Assembly (NCBI RefSeq): GCF_900109605.1
Contig: NZ_FOAM01000004.1
Span: 307,642-371,641, forward strand
Direction of reading: 5' to 3'
Source: Xaviernesmea oryzae
Lineage (GTDB): Bacteria > Pseudomonadota > Alphaproteobacteria > Rhizobiales > Rhizobiaceae
Length of the DNA stretch: 64,000 nt
Of this stretch, positions 1 through 9,112 are shown in pieces (the stretch's first letter is position 1; each line of letters opens with the position of its first letter). Made by a program: the position numbers and the translations under genes. Below the pieces are notes generated by a model. It worked only from the letters and a program-made list of their open reading frames with translations. It did no database searches and had not been told where the DNA came from.

Positions 1-41
1 GTCAGATTGGATGGTGCGTCGCTGTCGAAAAGCAGACTCAT
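1..41 (-). CDS. xseA: Probable exodeoxyribonuclease VII large subunit, N-terminal start only
   Basis: Only 13 codons are in the window, read leftward from an ATG at 41. An AGGAG lies about 10 nt upstream, a plausible ribosome binding site. The encoded start MSLLFDSDAPSNL resembles, from memory, the N-terminus of rhizobial XseA proteins (M-x-x-x-F-D-S-D-x-P-x-N-L). XseA would be the large subunit of exonuclease VII, which degrades single-stranded DNA. The call rests on this short match only; everything else lies outside the window. Confidence 0.45.
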   Translation of the reverse strand, partial: MSLLFDSDAPSNL

Positions 42-361
42 CGGTCTGAAGCTCCTGTCGGCGGCGGTCCGCCCTCGTCCGCGGATGCGCAAGATAGACA
101 CCGCGGGAAGAGACAGACAATAAGGGCTTACCGGCCAGATGGCAAAGCAGACCCATGCGGGAGCCGGTATTTTCCTTGGAAATCCCGTGTTTCCCTAGGG
201 TAGGTGATGCCGGTGCCTGGGGATTTCAGGCTTCGGCTTTTGTCTCGCTGCGTCAAAAGCCGCAGAGACGCGCACGAACCTCCCCGGTCACAGCCAGGCG
301 GCGATCATGGCCCTGGCTTGAAACCAGCCCGTCTGACGCCAGCCTGCTCAAAGGAGAGACC
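42..361. other. Intergenic region ahead of the spike base gene
   Basis: No convincing gene. It separates the leftward xseA-like start from the rightward gene at 362 and should hold both promoters. A perfect 9-bp inverted repeat (CGGCTTTTG at 234-242, CAAAAGCCG at 254-262, 11-nt loop) lies about 100 nt before the start codon at 362. It could be a transcript hairpin or a terminator. The open frame continues upstream to 155 in the same frame as the gene, but that extension is arginine- and serine-rich and has no good ribosome binding site. Confidence 0.5.
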
Positions 362-625
362 ATGCCAGATCGCTTCACCAGCCATGCCCCGACTATCACC
401 GGTCCTGCCACGCGCGGCTTTTCGATCACACCGAGCGACAGCGCCGCTTTGCCGGAGGTGACCCGTGCGCTCTATGTCGGCAGCTCCGGCGCCGTCGCGC
501 TGAGGCTGATCGAAGGCCAGACCGTGACCTTCAGCGGCCTTGCCGCCGGCACGCTTTTGCCGCTGCGCGCCGACCGGGTGCTGGCCACCGGCACCACGGC
601 AGGCAACCTCCTCGGCCTCGCATGA
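362..625 (+). CDS. GTA/phage spike base protein, rcc01079 family (GhsA-like), 87 aa
   Basis: A small protein of the type annotated as 'spike base protein, RCAP_Rcc01079 family'. The family includes the Rhodobacter capsulatus gene transfer agent head-spike protein GhsA (rcc01079). The diagnostic core is visible: an aromatic-I-T-P-S-D run near residue 22, then RALYVGSSGAV, then an LPLRADRVLATGTTA block near the C-terminus. The start is set at 362 because AAAGGAGAG lies just upstream. No other phage or GTA structural gene is adjacent, so it is an orphan here. A possible functional relative, a spike-fibre-like protein, is encoded at 41210-43480. Its expression and any role in particles are inference. 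Confidence 0.75.
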   Translation: MPDRFTSHAPTITGPATRGFSITPSDSAALPEVTRALYVGSSGAVALRLIEGQTVTFSGLAAGTLLPLRADRVLATGTTAGNLLGLA

Positions 626-716
626 CGAAAAAGGTCCGGCGCATCCTGTGCGATGGGCCGGACCTTTGCTTCAAATCGGCTTTTTGACACGGCGCCGCCG
701 CCGGTGTCAGCCGGGG

Positions 717-1703
717 TCAGATCGCTTCCCAGCCATCCTTCTTGCTTGCCCTGTAGATGGCGTCGATCAGTGCCTGGTTGGCGCGTGAGCTTTCCAGTGA
801 GACCACGGCGCCGAGGTCTCCCGCCACGGCCCGGGTGAAGGCTTCGGCCTGCAGCTTGTACTGGCGGGAATCGGGGAAGCGGAAGATCTGCGACTGCCCA
901 TGGTTCTGGCTGGAAAGCTCCACCTCCTCGGCCCCATAGCGATTCGCATTGAAGGGCGACTTGACCTCGATCACGCCCTCGAGCCCGTGGAAAACCATCA
1001 CCTGGCGGGCCGCCATCTGGGTTGAGACATAGAAGGACAGTTCGAAATCGCCGAAATCGGCGCGCACGCTCGAATAGATATCCGTTCCGAAATCCGGATC
1101 GCGCTCGGTCGTCGCCTGAACCCGCACAGGCTCCCGGCCGGTGACGAAGCGGGTGGTGATGGTCGGATAGACGCCGATATCGGGCAGACCGCCGCCACCG
1201 AGTTCCGGCTTGTTGCGCATATTGTCGGGATCGCGGTTGAAATAGGTGAAGGCGCCCTGCACATGGCGCAGCTGGCCGATCGCGCCCTCTTCGATCAGGC
1301 TCTTCACCTTGGTCCAGACGGGACTGTAGGTGACCATATAGGCCTCGGTGACGACCACGCCATTGCGCTCGCGGGCGTCGATGATCGGGTCGATCTGCTC
1401 GGCCTTGAGCGCGATCGGCTTTTCGCAGAGCACATGCTTGCCGGCATCGGCCGCCTTGATCGCCCATTCGGCATGGGCCGCCGTTGGCAGCGGAATGTAG
1501 ACGGCATCGATGACGTCGCTCTCCAGAAGCGCCTCATAGGAGCCGAAGGCATGCGGGACGGAGAAGCGGTCGGCCAACGCGCGGGCGCGCGGTAGATCGC
1601 GGCTGGCAATCGCGGTCACGACGCAGCCCTCGGCATCCTGAATGGCGGGGATCACCAGATCGCGGCCGATCTTGGCGGTCGAGAGAATTCCGAAACGCAG
1701 CAT
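717..1703 (-). CDS. Gfo/Idh/MocA family NAD(P)-dependent oxidoreductase, 328 aa
   Basis: Likely a sugar or sugar-derivative dehydrogenase; the substrate cannot be read from the sequence. The N-terminus ([20 protein letters not shown]) is a Rossmann nucleotide-binding fold. The conserved EKPIAL segment, which carries the catalytic-region lysine of this family, lies near residue 95. The start at 1703 is preferred over an upstream ATG at 1739 because a strong AAGGAGGACAGG precedes it and the protein then begins directly with the Rossmann strand. It is transcribed divergently from the aldo/keto reductase at 1951, and both could serve the same carbohydrate pathway, though that is only suggested by position. 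Confidence 0.85.
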   Translation of the reverse strand: MLRFGILSTAKIGRDLVIPAIQDAEGCVVTAIASRDLPRARALADRFSVPHAFGSYEALLESDVIDAVYIPLPTAAHAEWAIKAADAGKHVLCEKPIALKAEQIDPIIDARERNGVVVTEAYMVTYSPVWTKVKSLIEEGAIGQLRHVQGAFTYFNRDPDNMRNKPELGGGGLPDIGVYPTITTRFVTGREPVRVQATTERDPDFGTDIYSSVRADFGDFELSFYVSTQMAARQVMVFHGLEGVIEVKSPFNANRYGAEEVELSSQNHGQSQIFRFPDSRQYKLQAEAFTRAVAGDLGAVVSLESSRANQALIDAIYRASKKDGWEAI

Positions 1704-1950
1704 GTCCTGTCCTCCTTCTTGGCGGGCCGCATTGGGCATGGGAGCCAGGGCGATGGCAAGACGACAGCTGCGCCAGGACGGCTTTTCCTGTCGCGCTTTC
1801 TGCCCTTTCGGCGGGCGCGGCCGGCCTGTCGCAAATTTTTCACATGCTCAAGCCTTGCCGCTAATCGATTTAGGACCCATGCTTTCAACGGGAGATCGAT
1901 TAAGGATGAGGCCTCATGGCATCGTCCGCACCCGACCTGGAGGTTTGTGG

Positions 1951-2901
1951 ATGGAAAAGCGCATGCTCGGCCGCACCGGCCTTTCGATCGCGCCGCTGGT
2001 CTTCGGCGGCAATGTCTTCGGCTGGACCGCGGATGAGGCGACCTCCTTCCGCCTGCTCGACAGCTTCGTCGGTGCCGGCTTCAATGCCATCGATACGGCT
2101 GACGTCTATTCCGCCTGGGCGCCGGGCAATAAGGGTGGCGAGTCCGAGACGATCATCGGCCGCTGGCTGAAGCAGTCAGGGCGGGCGCGCGAGGATGTGG
2201 TGATCATCACCAAGGTCGGCTCCGATCTCGGCGAGGGCCGCAAGGGCCTGTCGCGTCGCTGGATCGAGCAGGCGGTCGAGGATTCGCTGAAGCGCCTGCA
2301 GACGGATCATATCGACGTCTACCTCTCGCACTGGCCGGATGCCGACACGCCTTACGAGGAGACGCTTGGCGCCTATGACGCGCTCCTGAAGGCGGGCAAG
2401 GTGCGCCATGTCGGCGCCTCCAACCTCAATGCCGCCCAGCTGCGCGAGGCACTCGATGTCGCGCGCGACCAAGGTCTTCCGCGCTATGACGTGCTGCAGC
2501 CGGAATATAATCTCTATGATCGCGCCAGCTTCGAGGGCGCGCTACGCAATCTCTGCATCGAGGAAGAGATCGGGGTCATCACCTATTTCTCCCTGGCGCG
2601 CGGTTTCCTTTCGGGCAAATACCGCTCACACAAGGATCTCGGCCGCTCGCCGCGCGGCGAAGGCATCGGCAAGTATCTCGACGGGCGCGGCATGCGCATT
2701 CTCGGCGCTCTGGACGCCGTGGCCGAAAAGCATGGCGCAAAACCGGCGGAAATCGCGCTCGCCTGGGTCATGGCACGACGCGGCGTTACCGCGCCGATCG
2801 CCAGCGCCACCAGCCTGGAGCAGCTCGAAAGCCTGATCCGCTCTGCCGAGATCGCGCTGGACGACGACGATTGCCGCTCGCTCAACGAAGCCGGGGAATA
2901 A
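1951..2901 (+). CDS. Aldo/keto reductase, 316 aa
   Basis: An NADPH-dependent reductase with a TIM-barrel fold and unknown carbonyl substrate. Family features are visible: the N-terminal LGRTGLSIAPLVFGG, the catalytic-region FNAIDTADVYS (Asp and Tyr of the AKR tetrad), TKVG (Lys), LYLSHWPD-type (His) and a late VGAS motif. Its length matches the YajO/Tas-like subgroup. The start at 1951 is chosen because GGAGGTTTGTGG directly precedes the ATG; the open frame extends further upstream without a ribosome binding site. It is divergent from the Gfo/Idh/MocA oxidoreductase. Confidence 0.88.
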   Translation: MEKRMLGRTGLSIAPLVFGGNVFGWTADEATSFRLLDSFVGAGFNAIDTADVYSAWAPGNKGGESETIIGRWLKQSGRAREDVVIITKVGSDLGEGRKGLSRRWIEQAVEDSLKRLQTDHIDVYLSHWPDADTPYEETLGAYDALLKAGKVRHVGASNLNAAQLREALDVARDQGLPRYDVLQPEYNLYDRASFEGALRNLCIEEEIGVITYFSLARGFLSGKYRSHKDLGRSPRGEGIGKYLDGRGMRILGALDAVAEKHGAKPAEIALAWVMARRGVTAPIASATSLEQLESLIRSAEIALDDDDCRSLNEAGE

Positions 2902-2951
2902 GCACAGAACGGACAGAGGGCGAGCCGGTTTTCGCGTCGGTTCCGGAAGGT

Positions 2952-3452
2952 TCAGGATAGCGGCTTGCTCATCTCCACCGAGGTCACCCTGTCGTAGCCG
3001 GGATGGGCATTCTCCGCCGTACGGTGAAAGCCCCAGGCGGCAAAGACCTGATGATTGCGCGTGAGTTCGATACGGGTTTCTAGCCTGAGACGGGCAAGCC
3101 CTTTCTCCTGCGCGATCCGCTCGGCTTGCATGAGCAGCGCCCGGCCGATGCCGCGTCCTTCCGCCAGCGGCGCCACGGCGAGCTTGCCGATATAAAGCGC
3201 CTCGGCTTCCGGCCTCAGGAAAGCGCACCCCAGTAGCCTTTCCGGCTGATCCGGCGAGACGGCAATCAGCCCGATCTCGGTGCAGGCCTTCTCGGCGAGC
3301 ATCTGCGGCGTCAGTTTGTGAGCAGAGGATGGTGGATCGATCACACCGTCCATGCTTGCGAAAGCCGTGCGGATCAGGTCGAGCAGCGCGTCGTAATCGT
3401 CAAAGCGCGCATCCAACAGGCGGATTTCGACCCTGGCTTCGTCTGTCGTCAT
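2952..3452 (-). CDS. GNAT family N-acetyltransferase, 166 aa
   Basis: A small acetyl-CoA-dependent acetyltransferase of unknown substrate. The acetyl-CoA pyrophosphate-binding region is visible as LAVAPLAEGRGIGRALL near residues 95-110 (R/Q-x-x-G-x-G/A motif), followed by the LRLETRIELTRN strand and the AAWGFHRT segment that normally contacts substrate. The start at 3452 is preferred to 3524 because the upstream extension overlaps the moeB-like gene. It follows that gene by 16 bp on the same strand, so it is probably the last gene of a recF-moeB-GNAT unit. Confidence 0.83.
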   Translation of the reverse strand: MTTDEARVEIRLLDARFDDYDALLDLIRTAFASMDGVIDPPSSAHKLTPQMLAEKACTEIGLIAVSPDQPERLLGCAFLRPEAEALYIGKLAVAPLAEGRGIGRALLMQAERIAQEKGLARLRLETRIELTRNHQVFAAWGFHRTAENAHPGYDRVTSVEMSKPLS

Positions 3453-3468
3453 CGCCTCAGCCCTTCTC

Positions 3469-4242
3469 TCAAGACTTGCGCCGGCGATAGCGGATCGTTT
3501 CGAACCGCGCCGCCAGCCCGTCATACATCAGGAGACGCCCGATCAGCGGTTCGCCGGCGCCGGTGATCAACTTGATCGCCTCCATGGCCTGCAGCGTGCC
3601 GATGACACCGGTGAGCGCACCGATCACGCCCGCCTCGGCGCAAGCCGGCACCACGCCTTCGGGCGGCGGCTCGGGAAAGAGATCGCGGTAGCGCGGCAGC
3701 GGAGCGCCATCGGGACCGCTCGCAAACGGCGTCAGCACGGTGAGCGAACCGTCGAAGCGGCCGACCGCGCCTGTCACCAGCGGCTTTTGCAATTGCTCGG
3801 CCAGATCGGCCAGGAGATAGCGCGTGTCGAAATTGTCGGAGCCGTCGATCACGAGATCATAGGCATCAATCAGCTCGGCAGCATTCTCAGGCGTCAGACG
3901 CACGGCATGGAGAACGACGGTCACATGCGGATTGATGGCGCCGACCCGCTCCGACGCGCTCTCCACCTTCGGCCGGCCGAGATCCGGCGTGGCGTGAATG
4001 ACCTGGCGCTGGAGGTTGGAGAGCGAGACCCGGTCGTCATCCACCACGCCGAGCGTGCCCACGCCGGCAGCGGCGAGATAGAGGATAACGGGGGCGCCGA
4101 GCCCGCCGGCACCGATCACCAGCACCCGCGCCGCCTTCAGCCGCTGCTGCCCTGCGCCGCCGATTTCCGCCAGGAGCAGATGACGGCGGTAGCGCTCGAT
4201 TTCCTGCGGCCCCAAGCGGCGATCGTCATCCACGTCGGTCAT
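3469..4242 (-). CDS. moeB: MoeB/ThiF family sulfur-carrier adenylyltransferase, 257 aa
   Basis: An E1-like enzyme that would adenylate the C-terminal glycine of a small sulfur carrier (MoaD or ThiS) for molybdopterin or thiamine synthesis. Visible are the nucleotide-binding GAGGLG at residues 44-49, LQRQVIH, an SDNFDTR segment and the conserved catalytic-cysteine loop PACAEAGVIG. The CxxC zinc-binding pairs of classical MoeB are absent: the protein ends in RYRRRKS rather than a C-P-x-C tail, so the zinc site appears lost. Its ATG overlaps the recF stop codon by 4 bp (ATGA), indicating translational coupling. Confidence 0.82.
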   Translation of the reverse strand: MTDVDDDRRLGPQEIERYRRHLLLAEIGGAGQQRLKAARVLVIGAGGLGAPVILYLAAAGVGTLGVVDDDRVSLSNLQRQVIHATPDLGRPKVESASERVGAINPHVTVVLHAVRLTPENAAELIDAYDLVIDGSDNFDTRYLLADLAEQLQKPLVTGAVGRFDGSLTVLTPFASGPDGAPLPRYRDLFPEPPPEGVVPACAEAGVIGALTGVIGTLQAMEAIKLITGAGEPLIGRLLMYDGLAARFETIRYRRRKS

Positions 4243-5366
4243 GCGCTTACCTGTCCGTTGGCAACGTGAAAAAAGCGGGCGCGGCCGCCCAGCGCGGAAA
4301 ACATCTGGGCATCCGTACCGGTCATGAAGGCCTGGCCGCCGAGCCCGTCCACGAGATCGAAGAGCGCTGCGCGCCGGCGCTCATCGAGATGGGCGGCGAT
4401 TTCATCGAGCAGCAGCAGTGGCGCATGGCCAGTCATATCGGCGACAAGACGGGCATGGGCGAGGATGAGGCCGACCAGAAGCGCCTTCTGCTCGCCGGTC
4501 GAGCAGCGCGCCGCCTCCATCTCTTTGGCGCGATGACGAATCAAAAGATCGGCCCGATGCGGCCCTTCCAGCGCCCGGCCGGCAGCGGCATCGCGCCAGC
4601 GGCCACCCTCCAGCCGCTCGACAAAATCCTCTTCAAGGTCGATAGCCGGGCGATGATCGTCGCCGTCGAGAAAGCCATCGAGCGCCAGGCCGGCAGCGGG
4701 AAAGACGCCGTTTTCGTCCAGCCCCCGCGCGATCAGCCCTTCGAGAAGGCCGATCATCTCGCGCCGGGCAATCGCCATGGCGATGCCGAGTTCAGCCATC
4801 TGCCGTTCGAGCGCCGCGAGCCATTGCGAGTCCGGCCGGGGCTCGGAAAGCAGCTTGTTGCGCGAGCGCATCGCTCGCTCGTAATCGCTGGCACGGCGGC
4901 CATGCTCGGCATCGAGGGACAGCACGAGACGATCGAGAAAGCGGCGGCGGTCGCTGGCGCTGCCGGTAAACAGCCCGTCCATGGATGGGGTGAGCCAGAG
5001 GATGCGGCTATGATCGAGCAATTCGTCGACCGTGCGGGCCGGCGTACCGTTGACGCGCAGCCGGCGCGACTGGCCTTCCTCGACGCCGAGCGTGCCCGTG
5101 CCGATTTCCGCCTCCCCGGCCATACCGGACAGGGATGCGAAAACGGAGAAACCATCTTCAGCCTCCTTGCGCGCCACGTCGCCATAGGGCGCGCGACGCA
5201 AACCTCGGCCGGGGGAGAGAAAGGAAACGGCTTCGAGCAGATTGGTTTTGCCGGCGCCATTGTCGCCGGTGAGCACCACATGGCGTTCGTCCAGCGCCAG
5301 CGACAGGCTGCGATAATTGCGAAAGTCAGTGAGCGCCAGACGCTCGATATAGACCTTCTGCGGCAT
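4239..5366 (-). CDS. recF: DNA replication and repair protein RecF, 375 aa
   Basis: An SMC-like ATPase that loads RecA at gapped DNA. The start IERLALTDFRNYRSLSLAL is typical of RecF. Walker A is GDNGAGKT at residues 34-41, the signature region STGEQKALLVGLILA is present, and Walker B is LLLLDEIAAHLD near the C-terminus. Its length is normal. It overlaps the downstream moeB-like gene by 4 bp. In many bacteria recF sits beside dnaA-dnaN; here its upstream neighbour is dnaJ, 115 bp away on the same strand. That gap holds a short GC-rich hairpin (5460-5473). Confidence 0.95.
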   Translation of the reverse strand: MPQKVYIERLALTDFRNYRSLSLALDERHVVLTGDNGAGKTNLLEAVSFLSPGRGLRRAPYGDVARKEAEDGFSVFASLSGMAGEAEIGTGTLGVEEGQSRRLRVNGTPARTVDELLDHSRILWLTPSMDGLFTGSASDRRRFLDRLVLSLDAEHGRRASDYERAMRSRNKLLSEPRPDSQWLAALERQMAELGIAMAIARREMIGLLEGLIARGLDENGVFPAAGLALDGFLDGDDHRPAIDLEEDFVERLEGGRWRDAAAGRALEGPHRADLLIRHRAKEMEAARCSTGEQKALLVGLILAHARLVADMTGHAPLLLLDEIAAHLDERRRAALFDLVDGLGGQAFMTGTDAQMFSALGGRARFFHVANGQVSA

Positions 5367-5481
5367 GTGCGTTCCCAGACCCGCGCGGCGCGGCGCGCTT
5401 ATCGACCGGCGGGCGAGCCCGGCGCAGCTGCCTTTTCAGGCAGCCCGCCGGGATCCAAAGGCCCTTGCGGGCCCGCCCGGC

Positions 5482-6618
5482 TCACCCTTCGAAGAATTCC
5501 TTCATCCGGGTGAAGAAGCCCGTCGATTCCGGATTGTTCTCCTTGGACGAAATCTCCTCGAATTCCTTCAGGAGCTCGCGCTGGCGCTTGGTCAGCTTCT
5601 GCGGCGTCTCGATCTGGATCTGGATATAGAGATCGCCGACCTGGGACGACCGCAGCACCGGCATGCCCTTGCCCTTCAGGCGGAACTGCTTGCCGGCCTG
5701 CGTGCCTTCGGGAACCGAGACCCGCGACTTGCTGCCATCGAGCGTCTGCACATCGAAGGTGCCGCCGAGCGCCGCCGTCGTCATCGAGATCGGCACGGTG
5801 CAATAGAGGTCCGCGCCATCGCGCTGGAAGAACTCATGCGGCTTGACCGACAGGAAGATATAGAGATCGCCCGCCGGGCCGCCACGCATGCCGGCCTCGC
5901 CTTCGCCGGAGAGGCGGATGCGCGTGCCATCCTCGATGCCGGCGGGGATATTGACCGAGAGCGAACGCTCCTCTGTCACCCGGCCCGCGCCATGGCACTT
6001 GGTGCAGGGATCGGGAATCACCTGGCCGCGGCCCTGGCAGGTCGGGCAGGTGCGCTCGATCGAGAAGAAGCCCTGGGCAGCGCGCACGCGGCCCGAACCC
6101 TGACAGGTTCCGCAGGTCTTCGGCTGCGTGCCAGGCTTTGCGCCGGAACCCGAGCAGACATCGCAGGTGATCGAGGTCGGAACCCGGATCTGTGCGGTCT
6201 TGCCGGTAAAGGCCTCTTCGAGCGAGATCTCCATATTGTAGCGCAGGTCGGCGCCGCGTTCGCGCCCGCCGGAGGAGCGCTGGCGCTGACGGCCGCCGCC
6301 CATCATCTCGCCGAAGATATCCTCGAAAATATCGGAGAAGCCGCCCGCATTCATGCCCGCGCCGCCGCCGAAACCGCCCGGCCCCATGCCGCCCTGCTCG
6401 AAGGCGGCGTGGCCATAACGATCATAGGCCGCGCGCTTCTGCGGGTCCTTCAGCGTCTCATAGGCCTCGTTGATTTCCTTGAACGTCTTTTCCGCTTCCG
6501 GATCGCCCGGATTGCGGTCCGGGTGATACTTCATGGCGAGCTTGCGGAAGGCGCTCTTCAGTTCTTTTTCGTCGGCCGTCTTGGCGACGCCGAGCGTTTC
6601 GTAAAGATCCCGTTTCAT
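5482..6618 (-). CDS. dnaJ: Chaperone protein DnaJ, 378 aa
   Basis: The Hsp40 co-chaperone that stimulates DnaK ATPase and delivers unfolded substrates. Domains in order: J domain (residues 1-70) with the HPD motif, a glycine/phenylalanine-rich linker, a zinc-finger domain with four repeats ([32 protein letters not shown]), and the C-terminal substrate-binding domain. The start is placed at 6618 ([10 protein letters not shown]), which aligns with the usual DnaJ N-terminus; an in-frame ATG at 6636 would add six residues, and neither has a strong ribosome binding site. dnaK lies upstream with a terminator-like hairpin between them, so part of dnaJ expression may need read-through or its own promoter. 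Confidence 0.95.
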   Translation of the reverse strand: MKRDLYETLGVAKTADEKELKSAFRKLAMKYHPDRNPGDPEAEKTFKEINEAYETLKDPQKRAAYDRYGHAAFEQGGMGPGGFGGGAGMNAGGFSDIFEDIFGEMMGGGRQRQRSSGGRERGADLRYNMEISLEEAFTGKTAQIRVPTSITCDVCSGSGAKPGTQPKTCGTCQGSGRVRAAQGFFSIERTCPTCQGRGQVIPDPCTKCHGAGRVTEERSLSVNIPAGIEDGTRIRLSGEGEAGMRGGPAGDLYIFLSVKPHEFFQRDGADLYCTVPISMTTAALGGTFDVQTLDGSKSRVSVPEGTQAGKQFRLKGKGMPVLRSSQVGDLYIQIQIETPQKLTKRQRELLKEFEEISSKENNPESTGFFTRMKEFFEG

Positions 6619-6919
6619 CCGTTGAGCAAGTCCCATTGAGGTGATGCGGCAGGCCGGCGGCGGTTCCCTGCCTCACGAAAATTTTTCTCGCAACAGGATT
6701 TAGTGAACCTTCTGCTGCGATGCCATAGTTTCAGGCTGCGCGCGTGCATTTTTGTCGAAAAACCGCGTCGCCGAGATTGGCAAGCGTAAGGCATAGCAGG
6801 CAAAGCTTTCGCCGGGTTGGGCTGCGCCAGGCCATCTGCCTGAAAGTGGCTGGCCTTCTCATGAAAAAGGGGCGCGGCTGCCCGCACCCCTTCGTTTTCA
6901 GAGCTTAAGCCCGTGCGGA
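6619..6919. other. dnaK-dnaJ intergenic region
   Basis: About 300 bp without a gene. It contains the dnaK terminator (6861-6892) and an AT-richer stretch near 6675-6740 on the dnaJ side that could carry a separate dnaJ promoter. I see no clear -35/-10 pair or RpoH-type promoter there. Confidence 0.5.
6861..6892 (-). terminator. Rho-independent terminator after dnaK
   Basis: Read on the minus strand, AAGGGGTGCGG and CCGCGCCCCTT form an 11-bp stem with one mismatch around a 4-nt loop, followed by a T run (TTTTTC). It lies about 30 nt past the dnaK stop codon. A partial terminator here would lower dnaJ relative to dnaK. Confidence 0.8.
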
Positions 6920-8842
6920 TCAGGCCGACTTCTTACGGTCGTCGTCCTTGATCTCTTCATAGTCGGCATCGACCACGTCGTCGCCGTCACGGGCGGCGTC
7001 GCGTGCGGCATCTGCATGGGCGGCATCCGTCTGGTTCGCCTCATACATGGCCTGGCCAAGCTTCATGGACACTTCCATCAGCGTCTGCGTCTTGGCCTTG
7101 ATGTCTTCCGCGTCGGGCTCGGAGACTTCCACCGCGCTCTTCAGCGCTGCGATCGCGTCGGCAATGGCGTTGCAGTCGGCTTCGCTGACCTTGTCGCCAT
7201 AATCCTTCAGCGACTTCTCCGAGGAGTGAATCAGGCTTTCAGCCTGGTTGCGGGCCTCCACGGTCTCGCGGCGCTTTTTGTCGGCTTCGGCATTGGCCTC
7301 GGCGTCCTTGACCATCTTCTCGATGTCGGCGTCGGACAGACCACCAGAGGCCTGAATGCGGATCTGGTGCTCCTTGCCGGTGCCCTTGTCCTTGGCCGAA
7401 ACCTGCACGATGCCGTTGGCGTCGATATCGAAGGTGACTTCGATCTGCGGAACGCCACGCGGTGCCGGCGGGATGCCGACCAAGTCGAACTGGCCGAGCA
7501 GCTTGTTGTCGGCCGCCATTTCGCGCTCGCCCTGGCTGACGCGGATGGTCACGGCGTTCTGGTTGTCCTCGGCCGTCGAGAAGACCTGGCTCTTCTTCGT
7601 CGGGATCGTGGTGTTGCGCTCGATCAGGCGGGTAAAGACGCCGCCGAGCGTTTCGATGCCGAGCGAGAGCGGAGTCACGTCGAGCAGCAGAACGTCCTTG
7701 ACGTCGCCCTGGAGAACGCCGGCCTGGATGGCGGCGCCGAGAGCGACGACTTCATCCGGGTTGACGCCCTTGTGCGGCTCCTTGCCGAACAGCTGCTTGA
7801 CGACTTCCTGTACCTTCGGCATGCGGCTCATGCCGCCGACGAGAACGACTTCGTCGATTTCAGCAGCGGTCACGCCGGCATCTTTGAGCGCTGCCTTGCA
7901 GGGCGCGATGGTGCGCTGGACGAGATCGTCGACCAGGCTTTCGAACTTGGAGCGCGACAGCTTCATCGTCAGGTGCTTCGGACCGGAGGCATCCGCCGTG
8001 ATGAAGGGCAGGTTGATTTCGGTCTGCTGCGAGGACGACAGCTCGATCTTGGCCTTTTCAGCGGCTTCCTTGAGGCGCTGCAAGGCGAGCTTGTCGTTCT
8101 TCAGGTCGATGCCCTGGTCCTTCTTGAACTCGTTGGCGAGATATTCGACCAGACGCATGTCGAAGTCTTCACCGCCGAGGAAAGTGTCGCCATTGGTCGA
8201 CTTCACTTCGAAGACGCCGTCGCCGATTTCCAAAACCGAGATATCGAAGGTGCCGCCGCCAAGGTCGTAGACGGCGATGGTCTTGCCGTCCTTCTTGTCG
8301 AGACCATAGGCAAGTGCTGCGGCCGTCGGCTCGTTGATGATGCGCAGGACTTCAAGACCGGCGATGCGGCCGGCATCCTTGGTGGCCTGGCGCTGGGCGT
8401 CGTTGAAGTAGGCCGGAACGGTGATGACCGCCTGGGTGACCTTTTCGCCCAGATAGGCTTCGGCCGTTTCCTTCATCTTCTGAAGGATCATGGCAGAGAT
8501 CTGCGAGGGAGACTGGGCCTTGCCGCCGGCTTCCACCCAGGCATCGCCATTGTCGCCCTTGACGATCTTGTAAGGCACCAGGGCCTTGTCCTTCGTCACG
8601 GTCGGATCGTCGTGACGACGGCCGATCAGGCGCTTGACGGCGAACAGCGTGTTCTCCGGGTTCGTCACGGCCTGGCGCTTGGCCGGCTGGCCGACAAGAC
8701 GCTCGCCATCATCGCTGAAAGCCACCATGGACGGCGTGGTGCGCGCGCCCTCGGCGTTCTCGATGACCTTCGCATCCTTGCCGTCCATCACGGCGACGCA
8801 GGAGTTGGTCGTTCCGAGGTCGATACCAATTACTTTAGCCAT
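6920..8842 (-). CDS. dnaK: Molecular chaperone DnaK (Hsp70), 640 aa
   Basis: The main Hsp70 chaperone, using ATP to bind and release unfolded polypeptides with DnaJ and GrpE. The N-terminus [17 protein letters not shown] is the ATPase phosphate-1 motif; further Hsp70 signatures are [18 protein letters not shown] and [14 protein letters not shown], and the linker [15 protein letters not shown] precedes the substrate-binding domain. The C-terminal lid ends in an acidic tail, with [14 protein letters not shown] close to the usual Hsp70 terminus. The length is normal. A heat-shock promoter lies upstream at 8957-8985. Confidence 0.98.
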   Translation of the reverse strand: MAKVIGIDLGTTNSCVAVMDGKDAKVIENAEGARTTPSMVAFSDDGERLVGQPAKRQAVTNPENTLFAVKRLIGRRHDDPTVTKDKALVPYKIVKGDNGDAWVEAGGKAQSPSQISAMILQKMKETAEAYLGEKVTQAVITVPAYFNDAQRQATKDAGRIAGLEVLRIINEPTAAALAYGLDKKDGKTIAVYDLGGGTFDISVLEIGDGVFEVKSTNGDTFLGGEDFDMRLVEYLANEFKKDQGIDLKNDKLALQRLKEAAEKAKIELSSSQQTEINLPFITADASGPKHLTMKLSRSKFESLVDDLVQRTIAPCKAALKDAGVTAAEIDEVVLVGGMSRMPKVQEVVKQLFGKEPHKGVNPDEVVALGAAIQAGVLQGDVKDVLLLDVTPLSLGIETLGGVFTRLIERNTTIPTKKSQVFSTAEDNQNAVTIRVSQGEREMAADNKLLGQFDLVGIPPAPRGVPQIEVTFDIDANGIVQVSAKDKGTGKEHQIRIQASGGLSDADIEKMVKDAEANAEADKKRRETVEARNQAESLIHSSEKSLKDYGDKVSEADCNAIADAIAALKSAVEVSEPDAEDIKAKTQTLMEVSMKLGQAMYEANQTDAAHADAARDAARDGDDVVDADYEEIKDDDRKKSA

Positions 8843-8956
8843 ATCGTCATCTCCTTGCAGCGGGCTGTCAGAACCCGGTCAGGCGTTCATAAGACAGCCC
8901 CTCGGGGGGTCTTGGATTCGCATGTGCCACTGCCGTCTGGCGTGGCGATGGCCCGT

Positions 8957-8985
8957 ATATAAGGACGTGTTTTTCCCACTGCAAG
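8957..8985 (-). promoter_or_regulatory. RpoH (sigma-32) type promoter for dnaK
   Basis: On the minus strand CTTG (8982-8985) and CTTATAT (8957-8963) are separated by 18 nt, the alphaproteobacterial heat-shock promoter pattern. It implies a leader of roughly 105-110 nt before the dnaK ATG at 8842. Confidence 0.75.
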
Positions 8986-9112
8986 GCGGCGAAAGCCCCG
9001 GTCGGAGCCAAAAAGACCGGGATTTATCGCCTGCCCGAGCGAGGCGCATGATGTGCGCCGGCAAAGCTTGCGCGAGGCTTGCGTCGGGCAGCGAGGACGA
9101 AGCGGCAAAGGC

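Noticed and set aside
155..361. N-terminal extension of the spike base gene from an ATG at 155
   Set aside because: The extension has no similarity to the family, and a strong ribosome binding site lies directly before the ATG at 362.
7016..8962. A 648-codon open frame on the plus strand opposite dnaK
   Set aside because: It mirrors the dnaK reading frame and its residue content (rich in R, L, G, D) is that of an antisense shadow in a high-GC gene. DnaK is unambiguous on the other strand.
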